Part shown: positions 57,818-64,000 of the stretch, in pieces
Numbering within the stretch: the stretch's first letter is position 1
How the letters are laid out: the number at the start of each line of letters is the position of its first letter
NCBI GenBank assembly: GCA_049515655.1
Contig: JBEKTW010000005.1
Coordinates: 62,001-126,000, forward strand
From: JBEKTW01 sp049515655
Lineage (GTDB): Bacteria; Bacteroidota; Ignavibacteria; UBA10030; SZUA-254
Length of the DNA: 64,000 nucleotides
Direction of reading: 5' to 3'
The notes under the pieces: model-generated
The model's input: only the letters and a program-made list of their open reading frames with translations
Database searches by the model: none
Told to the model about the DNA's origin: nothing
Translations under genes and position numbers: made by a program

Positions 57818-60718
57818 TTAGAAGTCCCAATTCACACCAATTTCGATACGACGGGGCTCGGAAAAATTCGTTGGAACAGTAAACCAATCCTGAACCGAGT
57901 TTACTCGCTGGCGTGTATTCAAGGCAAGCACACGTTCTTCGTCCGTCGTAAAACCCGCCCGGCCCGTATCATCGAACACATTCAATTCGTTGCGCGTATC
58001 GAGTAAGTTAATGATGCGAGAGTACACTACAAACTTCAGAGCATCGATGGAAACATTATAGAAAACGCGAGCATCTATATTCAAGGACGACGGTTTGTAT
58101 TGACTGTTTGTCAGCAAGGCAGTAATATCAGCGGAGCGCCGGGGAGTGTAGGGAAACCCACTCCCGTACTGTCCGATGAAACTTACACCCCAGTCCTTCG
58201 AGCTATAGGCTGTCGTCACGTTGATTGTCTGACGTTGATCCCATGCGAGGGGAACCAATTGCACTTCCGGCTGCGAACCACCCAGAATAGCATTTCGCGC
58301 CTCGACCGGATCCGATGCGCTGCCGTGCGCCACCTGGTATGTGTAATCGAGCGTCGAAGAAAATCCTCCCGAGAACCTCTTGCTGAGTGTCAGACCAATT
58401 CCTTTCACTGTTCCGAAGTCACTATTCACATATTTACTATATTGTCTAGACCCACCGAAAACAATGATCTGGTCTGCCCGCGTTCCGGTCAACCCTCGTA
58501 TGTCTCGCATGTACGCGGTGAGGTCAACAGAAACATCCTCTGTCAGCTGCTGCTGGACGCCGAGCTCTCCATTGATCGTCTGTTCAGGATTGAGGTCTGC
58601 ATTCCCTATGATTCCTTGATTTCCCGTCCCAAACCCGAGTTTGAAGTCAGGATTCTCATACAGGCGCTCAAACTGAGGAATTTGGAAGAAATGTCCGTAC
58701 GAAAAATGGAAAACCCCAGTCGCAGAAATGGGGAAAGAACCGCCGAGCCGTGGACTGAATTGCGTTTTCGCCGACGCTTTCTTGTACCAATATGTCTTGC
58801 GAACACTCAATGGATCGGCAGTGTGGTCATCGCGGACCGGAGTGTAGATACTTGGATCGTCCACGGTGTACATATAGTGCAGCGGATCACTCGGGTCGGG
58901 ATGGGAATCATTTAAGACAACGCCGTCAGGCTCGAAGTAATCGAACCGAATACCAACATTGAGGATGAAGTCTCTGAACTCCAACTTATCTTGAATATAT
59001 GTTGAGAACTCTGTAGGGGTATGGTTGTAGACATCATGTGAGTTTGACGAATCCGGCAGAATTCTTGTCCGAATGAAGGGGCTGGCAGTAGCCATACTAA
59101 TATTCGTTTGGTCTATTACCGGCTGGAGCTGAACACTTTCATAGAAGATGTTGTGCCTCCGGAACTCGAGTCCGAATTTCACGAGATTTGTCGTATTCAC
59201 CTGGCTCGTGACATCGAATTTCACCACCTTGGTGATCGTGGAACGCTTGAAGCGCGAAAGATCGGTACCGCCGGTGTAAAAACTGTAGGGATCGTCAGTC
59301 AGGAAAAGATTCGGATGAACGTAGTTTTGACCTTGATTGGGTGCTTCAATAAGGTCGCCTACGTTGCCCAGAAGAGTATCGCTAGTATTGGGTCGGACTG
59401 CATTGTACTGCAAGTCATACAAGTAATGACGGAACGTTTTGTCGAAATATGAAGCACCGAGAGTGTAGAATGTATTGGAAGACAACGTGTGCGTGAACTG
59501 TAATATTACCGTATTGCTGTAATTGTAATCTTGACCGTTACCAGCGGGGTTGTAGAAGTACATTCTGTTGTATGGCTGTGACTTCGTGTGATCGTAAATG
59601 TAATCGGTATTCAACTTCATGACCGGAGATATTTTCCACGTTAATTTTCCTTGGCCGTACCAACGCTCACTGGAATTCATGGGGACAAGGCCCCCGTCGC
59701 CCAAACCGGCAGAGTCACGAAAAAGATAGAATTTTCGCGTTATGGGATCGGTGTAGGAGATATTCCAGGGGTTGTATTTTTGGTATCCCTGCAGGTCGCC
59801 GTCGAAGTAGATGTATCGGCCGTTGGCGAAAAATGTGAGATTATCACCAGCCAGAGGTCCACTGAGGTTTCCTTCAAAGTCCCTGATCGATGTGGGTCTA
59901 ACTCGGTCAAGCCCCGGATACAACGTATTGTCGTTCGCAAGGTACTGGCCACCGTAGGATCCGATACTCCCGGTATATTTCGGCCCTCCTTCTTTCGTGG
60001 CAATGTTCACAATCCCCGACATGGCCTGCCCATACTCGGCATTGAAAGCACCGGAGACGAGTTGCATCTCCTGCACCAGATTCTTGTTGACCTCTACAAT
60101 TTGGGAGCCGTCATAGCCATCGGTAATGGGAATTCCATCGACCCAATAAGCGACTTCGCTTGAACGGCCACCGCGAACGTGAATCCCCCCCGAGGCGTCA
60201 ACCGTAATCCCAGATTGAAGTTGAAGTACCTGCCCCACTTCATTGACCGGCAGCATTGCTATCTGATCCTTGCCAACAACCGCAGTCGTTGCAGTAAGAT
60301 CTTTCTGTATTACGCGACGCTCTGCTGTGATCACAACCTCCTTTTGTTCAACAACAGTCTCGCTCAGAGAAAAATCCTGCCGTGTCGTCAGATCAATTGA
60401 AACCTGAATTCCATTCACAGTCACCGGGTCGTAGCCCAAGATCGATGCCCTGAGGGCATAGGTGTTGGGAGGAATATTCAAGATTGTATAGTCGCCGTTG
60501 ACATCTGTCGAAGCTCCCAGCGAAGTTCCAGGGATAGCAACATTGGCACCAATCAACGGCTCTTTTGTTTTTGCATCAGTGACTTTGCCCGCAATCTTGC
60601 CTGTGTTGCCTGCGAATACAAAAGAGACAGTTCCGGCAAGAAGCACGGAGACGATGAAGGAACGCCTCCAGAGAAAAACTCCACGACAAGAAGAATCAAC
60701 CATGCGAGATTGCTTCAT
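57818..60718 (-). CDS. TonB-dependent outer-membrane receptor with carboxypeptidase-regulatory N-terminus
   Basis: A 966-residue outer-membrane transporter. After the signal peptide comes a CarboxypepD_reg-like domain (GKVTDAKTKEPLIGANVAI, about 42-125), then a plug domain (about 150-245, with GGIHVRGGRSSEVAYWVDG and AEYGQAMSGIVNI), then a long beta-barrel ending RRIEIGVNWDF. This is the SusC/OmpA-like architecture, but no SusD gene follows. Instead the next genes are the 1303-residue secreted protein and a PorV/PorQ barrel. The substrate is unknown. Confidence 0.92.
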   Translation of the reverse strand: MKQSRMVDSSCRGVFLWRRSFIVSVLLAGTVSFVFAGNTGKIAGKVTDAKTKEPLIGANVAIPGTSLGASTDVNGDYTILNIPPNTYALRASILGYDPVTVNGIQVSIDLTTRQDFSLSETVVEQKEVVITAERRVIQKDLTATTAVVGKDQIAMLPVNEVGQVLQLQSGITVDASGGIHVRGGRSSEVAYWVDGIPITDGYDGSQIVEVNKNLVQEMQLVSGAFNAEYGQAMSGIVNIATKEGGPKYTGSIGSYGGQYLANDNTLYPGLDRVRPTSIRDFEGNLSGPLAGDNLTFFANGRYIYFDGDLQGYQKYNPWNISYTDPITRKFYLFRDSAGLGDGGLVPMNSSERWYGQGKLTWKISPVMKLNTDYIYDHTKSQPYNRMYFYNPAGNGQDYNYSNTVILQFTHTLSSNTFYTLGASYFDKTFRHYLYDLQYNAVRPNTSDTLLGNVGDLIEAPNQGQNYVHPNLFLTDDPYSFYTGGTDLSRFKRSTITKVVKFDVTSQVNTTNLVKFGLEFRRHNIFYESVQLQPVIDQTNISMATASPFIRTRILPDSSNSHDVYNHTPTEFSTYIQDKLEFRDFILNVGIRFDYFEPDGVVLNDSHPDPSDPLHYMYTVDDPSIYTPVRDDHTADPLSVRKTYWYKKASAKTQFSPRLGGSFPISATGVFHFSYGHFFQIPQFERLYENPDFKLGFGTGNQGIIGNADLNPEQTINGELGVQQQLTEDVSVDLTAYMRDIRGLTGTRADQIIVFGGSRQYSKYVNSDFGTVKGIGLTLSKRFSGGFSSTLDYTYQVAHGSASDPVEARNAILGGSQPEVQLVPLAWDQRQTINVTTAYSSKDWGVSFIGQYGSGFPYTPRRSADITALLTNSQYKPSSLNIDARVFYNVSIDALKFVVYSRIINLLDTRNELNVFDDTGRAGFTTDEERVLALNTRQRVNSVQDWFTVPTNFSEPRRIEIGVNWDF

Positions 60719-60816
60719 ACTTCGATGCTATTCCATCACAAGAAAGACGAACAGAGGTTGAACAGAATTAGGCATTTTCTTAGACCACTTAACAATCGTT
60801 TAAGGACTTACGGACC

Positions 60817-60833
60817 GACAACGGTTCGTTGTC
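60817..60833 (-). repeat. Hairpin between the DUF6174 and TonB-receptor genes
   Basis: GACAACG (60817-60823) and CGTTGTC (60827-60833) form a perfect 7-bp stem with a 3-nt loop, 13 bp beyond the DUF6174 stop. No U-tract follows, so termination is doubtful. Confidence 0.35.
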
Positions 60834-60845
60834 TTGCGAGCGAGT

Positions 60846-61325
60846 TCAGTAAACAAAATCAAAGCTAAAGTATGCCACTCCCCCTTCAATGTTGAGCGGA
60901 GGTTTGCTATTGTACGAAATGGCCTTTGGAAAACCATACGTTTGGTCGAATTCTGCTTGCACGATCCATCGGGTTGTATCGAGCTGAGCAAGTTCAAATA
61001 ACCGGTCAACCGTTACACCCCACGATGTGTCAATGGCGGTGTGGGAAAGGGCTGCAATGGCATATATCGTGTCGGCCCGGACGACAACCCTCATTGAGTC
61101 TCGACACCATGGGTACGAGCAACTCCGTGTTTGGGTGAATGAGTAATTATGGATGTTCCAGGAGTGCCAGCGGACAACTGCGTCAGATACGGTTTGTAGC
61201 ACTTCGGGTGTGGCACTGACAGGAGATGGTTCCTTCTTACACGATGCCAGAAGTAGGATCACCCCACACGCGATACCTAAGAAACAGAGAAACCGCCTAT
61301 TTCCTATGACTGATTCTACTTTCAA
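60846..61325 (-). CDS. DUF6174 domain lipoprotein
   Basis: A 159-residue lipoprotein. The signal CFLGIACGVILLLASC ends in lipobox LASC. The mature part has the DUF6174 pattern: a W.....NYSFTQTRSC start, a Cys pair (SCSYPWC), VTVDRLFELAQLDT in the middle, and AEFDQTYGFPKAISYN near the end. The family occurs widely in Bacteroidota and Proteobacteria as a small envelope protein without known function. It stands alone between the TonB operon and the S46 peptidase gene. Confidence 0.8.
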   Translation of the reverse strand: MKVESVIGNRRFLCFLGIACGVILLLASCKKEPSPVSATPEVLQTVSDAVVRWHSWNIHNYSFTQTRSCSYPWCRDSMRVVVRADTIYAIAALSHTAIDTSWGVTVDRLFELAQLDTTRWIVQAEFDQTYGFPKAISYNSKPPLNIEGGVAYFSFDFVY

Positions 61326-61672
61326 ATTGACCCCTCAGCGAGGTCATTGACAGCGAACAATACAATGACGCATGACATCGTAATCATGGGATACAGGTCG
61401 CCTGTGATGAATTTTCATAAGATAAGAATTTTTGTTTTAATGTCAAATCGCACCGCCGACGGAATCAGGGTTCGCAGGACTGTGGTTCTGGAAGATACAC
61501 TTCGCCAGCTTTTCGTACGAACCACCCTGCCGAAACTGATGCCCAAGCTTTATCCTTCGTCCTCGGTCCTGGCAAACCAGTGATCAGTCTTTTGCAAACG
61601 AGCATTCAATTTCGTACAATAATCAAACTTGTCGGTATTCCACACAAACCTACACAAACAAGGTATTCAGCT
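61326..61672 (+). other. Intergenic region without a recognised gene
   Basis: The 347 bp between the divergent DUF6174 and S46 peptidase genes must hold both promoters. A 78-codon open frame (61347-61583) is basic, lacks any recognisable domain and is probably chance. I found no clear hairpin and no exact TTG-N20-TAnnTT match. Confidence 0.5.
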
Positions 61673-63772
61673 ATGAAACTATTAAATCGTTATCTCGTCG
61701 GAGCGGCGCTCATTGGCTCCATTTGCCTGCTTTTCTTGAATGCTTCACCTCCGCGTCCGGATGAAGGGATGTGGACTTTCGACAACCCGCCACTGAAATT
61801 ACTCAAGCAAAAGTACGGTTTCGAGCCGACACAGCAATGGCTTGACCATATTCGCCTTGCGAGTGTTCGGTTCAACGATGGCGGTTCCGGTTCCTTCGTC
61901 AGCGCCGACGGACTGACACTCACCAATCATCACGTCGCCCGGGGACAACTGCAAAAGATGTCGACCCAGGAAAAAGACTATGTGAAGGACGGATTCTACG
62001 CCCGGACTTCGTCGGAAGAAATCAAGTGTCCGGATCTGGAGCTCAACGTGCTCCAATCGCTCGACAATGTGACGGATCGCATCACGAAAGCCGTTTCCAG
62101 GGCCAAGACCGACAATGAAGCCCTCGAAATGCGGAAAGCCGAATCGGCGAAGATCGAAAAGGAGAGTCTCAAGAAAACGGGCTTGCGCTCCGACGTCATT
62201 ACTCTTTACAACGGCGGCGAGTATTGGTTGTACCGGTACAAAAAGTACACAGATGTCCGGCTGGTCTTTGCTCCGGAGGCAGGAGCTGCTTTCTACGGCG
62301 GCGATCCGGACAACTTCACGTATCCGCGCTACGACCTGGACATGGCGCTCTTTCGCGTTTACGAAAACGATAAGCCCATTCACCCGGAACACTTTCTGCA
62401 GTGGAGTGAAAAAGGCGCGGATGACGGCGAGCTCGTGTTCGCTTCAGGCAATCCCGGTTCCACGCAGCGATCGAGCACCATGGCGCAGCTGGAGTTCATC
62501 CGGGATCATAATTTCCCCACGATCATCAAGGCACTTAAGCGCCGCATCGATGCTCTGAAACAATACTCCAAGGGTGGGAAGGAGGAGACGCGCCAGGCCG
62601 CCTCCCTGATCTTCGGACTCGAAAACTCCCTGAAGGCCAGTCAGGGCGAATACGAAGGCTTGCTCGACAGAAATATCATGGCGAAGAAGCAAAAGGAAGA
62701 AACTGAATTCCGTGCGAAGATCAACGCGAACCCTCAGTGGCAGAAAGATTTCGGGGATGCCTGGGATACGATCGCTGCCGCAAAAAAGAGACATTCTGAG
62801 TTGTTCAAGCCCATGTTCTTCCGGGGACTGCGCGGATCCAGGATGGCACAGCTCGCGCTGCTCATCGTCCAGTATGTGTCCGAAGTAAAGAAACCCGACG
62901 GCGAGCGGCTCGAAGGATTCCACGACTCGCAGCTTGAGTCGTTCAAGTTCAACCTCTTTTCACCGGCACCCGTCTATCCGAAACTCGAGGAATTCCGATT
63001 AACCGACGGACTTCACGAGTCGATCGAAGAACTCGGGAACGATGATCCCTTTGTCAAAACCGTGTTGAACGGCAAGAGTCCGGCAGATTTCGCGAGAGAA
63101 TTGTTTGCAGGTACAAAGCTGGCGGATCCAGAGTTCCGAAAATCGCTGGTTGAGGGCGGCGAGAAGGCCGTTCAGAAGTCTACAGACCCCATGATCGTCG
63201 CAGCGCGTGCCATCGACCCGATGGTCCGGGAGATGAGGAAAACCTACGAAAAAGAGGTGGAAGCCATTGAAACTGTTGCGGGTGAAAAAATTGGAAAGGC
63301 AGGATTTGCCGTGTACGGAAAATCAACGTATCCAGATGCGAATTTCACGCTACGATTGACGTACGGAAAAGTGAGCGGCTACTCGATGAACGGAACGATC
63401 GCTCCCCCGAAGACGACCTTTTACGGATTGTACGACCGCGCCAACAGCTTCAACATGCAACCCCCGTTCGACCTCGCGCAGCGATATATCGACAGGAAAG
63501 ATAAACTCGATCTGACAACGCCGTTGAACTTCGTCGCATCGCTCGATGTCGTCGGCGGAAACTCGGGGTCTCCAATTATTAACCGGAAGGGCGAACTCGT
63601 CGGACTCGTGTTCGACGGGAACATTGAGAGCCTCGTTGGAACGTACGTGTACGACGAAGAAAAGAACCGGACTGTCGGTGTGCACAGCCAGGCAATGATC
63701 GAAGCACTGCGCAAACTGTACGATGCAGGTCCGTTGGCCGATGAGCTGCAGGGCAAAAACGTCCAGAAGTAG
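61673..63772 (+). CDS. S46 family dipeptidyl-peptidase (DPP7/DPP11-like)
   Basis: A 699-residue periplasmic serine peptidase removing dipeptides from peptide N-termini. The signal peptide (MKLLNRYLVGAALIGSICLL) starts at ATG 61673; the frame is open to 61580, but that extension has no signal character. Conserved N-terminal DEGMWTFDNPP, catalytic His in LTNHHVARG (His86/87), Asp in YPRYDLDMALFRVY, and Ser in VGGNSGSPI are all present. After the serine the sequence reads VFDGN; Gly at this place is associated with DPP7-type (hydrophobic P1) rather than Arg of DPP11. This is consistent with peptide-using, asaccharolytic or mixed nutrition. Confidence 0.92.
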   Translation: MKLLNRYLVGAALIGSICLLFLNASPPRPDEGMWTFDNPPLKLLKQKYGFEPTQQWLDHIRLASVRFNDGGSGSFVSADGLTLTNHHVARGQLQKMSTQEKDYVKDGFYARTSSEEIKCPDLELNVLQSLDNVTDRITKAVSRAKTDNEALEMRKAESAKIEKESLKKTGLRSDVITLYNGGEYWLYRYKKYTDVRLVFAPEAGAAFYGGDPDNFTYPRYDLDMALFRVYENDKPIHPEHFLQWSEKGADDGELVFASGNPGSTQRSSTMAQLEFIRDHNFPTIIKALKRRIDALKQYSKGGKEETRQAASLIFGLENSLKASQGEYEGLLDRNIMAKKQKEETEFRAKINANPQWQKDFGDAWDTIAAAKKRHSELFKPMFFRGLRGSRMAQLALLIVQYVSEVKKPDGERLEGFHDSQLESFKFNLFSPAPVYPKLEEFRLTDGLHESIEELGNDDPFVKTVLNGKSPADFARELFAGTKLADPEFRKSLVEGGEKAVQKSTDPMIVAARAIDPMVREMRKTYEKEVEAIETVAGEKIGKAGFAVYGKSTYPDANFTLRLTYGKVSGYSMNGTIAPPKTTFYGLYDRANSFNMQPPFDLAQRYIDRKDKLDLTTPLNFVASLDVVGGNSGSPIINRKGELVGLVFDGNIESLVGTYVYDEEKNRTVGVHSQAMIEALRKLYDAGPLADELQGKNVQK

Positions 63773-63789
63773 ATCGTTGTAATTCCATC

Positions 63790-63817
63790 GGAGGGTGACT
63801 CATCTATGTCACCCTCC
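63790..63817 (+). terminator. Intrinsic terminator after the S46 peptidase gene
   Basis: GGAGGGTGAC (63790-63799) pairs perfectly with GTCACCCTCC (63808-63817) around an 8-nt loop, 17 bp after the stop, followed by ATTCATTCTATTCC, a modest T-rich tail. Confidence 0.75.
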
Positions 63818-63947
63818 ATTCATTCTATTCCCTCCCGCAAGTGCAACTCACGTGCGAAAATTCCACGGGACACCCACGCTGCCGCCCCTTTTTGAATCTT
63901 TATCGGCCACCGGTCGTATATCTACAGAGATATCCCATCATCAATGC

Positions 63948-64000
63948 ATGTTTGACCTCATACGATACGAGAAAGGAATCACGACGACACGGGCAGGAGT
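63948..64000 (+). CDS. Possible start of a gene running off the window
   Basis: ATG at 63948 opens a frame (MFDLIRYEKGITTTRAG) that is uninterrupted to the window end. TTG and TATATC elements lie upstream (about 63892-63923) with 22-bp spacing. Seventeen codons are too few to identify a family. Confidence 0.3.
   Translation, partial: MFDLIRYEKGITTTRAG

Noticed and set aside
60817..60833. Intrinsic terminator for the DUF6174 gene
   Set aside because: The hairpin is perfect, but there is no T-run on the relevant strand.
61347..61583. 78-codon open frame in the DUF6174/S46 spacer
   Set aside because: No recognisable domain, basic random composition, no ribosome binding site and no conserved context.
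1..64000. tRNA, rRNA or riboswitch genes
   Set aside because: I examined the intergenic gaps for tRNA-like cloverleaves, rRNA motifs and common riboswitch cores and saw none. A covariance-model search would be needed to exclude divergent RNAs.

Overview
The window looks like part of a genome from the Bacteroidota/Chlorobiota/Ignavibacteriota assemblage, most likely an Ignavibacteria-like lineage. Several secreted proteins end in type IX secretion (T9SS) sorting tails with the NYPNPFNP motif. There is a PorV/PorQ-family barrel and a TonB-dependent receptor with an N-terminal carboxypeptidase-regulatory domain. Many genes are preceded by a promoter of the form TTG-N20-TAnnTT, close to the -33/-7 consensus known for Bacteroidota. 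I see no tRNA, rRNA or CRISPR array.

Layout. 1-3198: end of a MacA/HlyD-type adaptor, a MacB/LolD-type ATPase and two FtsX-like permeases. 3279-8809: housekeeping genes rpmB, pgsA, pgpA, cinA, thpR, a single-domain response regulator, recA and recX. 9073-10720: two DEDD-type 3'-5' exonucleases, the second carrying a WYL-like C-terminus. 10736-12129: an array of five palindromic 88-bp units separated by 19-bp spacers; one unit is split by a 191-bp nested inverted-repeat element, another contains an ORF6N gene broken by an amber codon. 12205-15937: a secreted beta-propeller/amidohydrolase and an orphan DUF559 nuclease.

16180-28300 is a glucan storage and remodelling region: a very large GH13 protein, malQ and a debranching-type GH13 run rightward and meet a leftward AKR - ATP-grasp - glgC - glgA operon. 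28772-34486 holds an SxtJ-like membrane protein, a NodU-type carbamoyltransferase, a DUF2127 protein, a phosphofructokinase with PPi-type residues, a degraded methyltransferase, a DUF5989 micro-protein missed by length cut-offs, and a secreted esterase. 34490-42396 (leftward) is a starch/maltodextrin acquisition operon: periplasmic GH13, T9SS-exported amylase, binding lipoprotein, MalF and MalG, without a local ATPase. Together these regions suggest that starch is cut outside the cell, imported by an ABC system rather than SusCD, remodelled by MalQ and debranching enzyme, and either stored through GlgC/GlgA or burned through PFK.

42505-48502: two convergent membrane-anchored SGNH-TPR proteins, a 43-codon ORF overlapping the stop of one of them (TAGTG), and a SurA/PpiC-like chaperone. 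48582-60718: two DUF3494 (ice-binding-type) proteins, a small membrane protein, and an operon of TonB receptor, 1303-residue secreted protein and PorV/PorQ barrel. 60846-63772: a DUF6174 lipoprotein and an S46 dipeptidyl-peptidase.

Intergenic DNA is rich in dispersed repeats of several kinds. The least explained are the split palindrome array and two long low-complexity tracts (8810-9066, 36312-36602) that share the same order of word-like motifs and the same orientation relative to the gene downstream.
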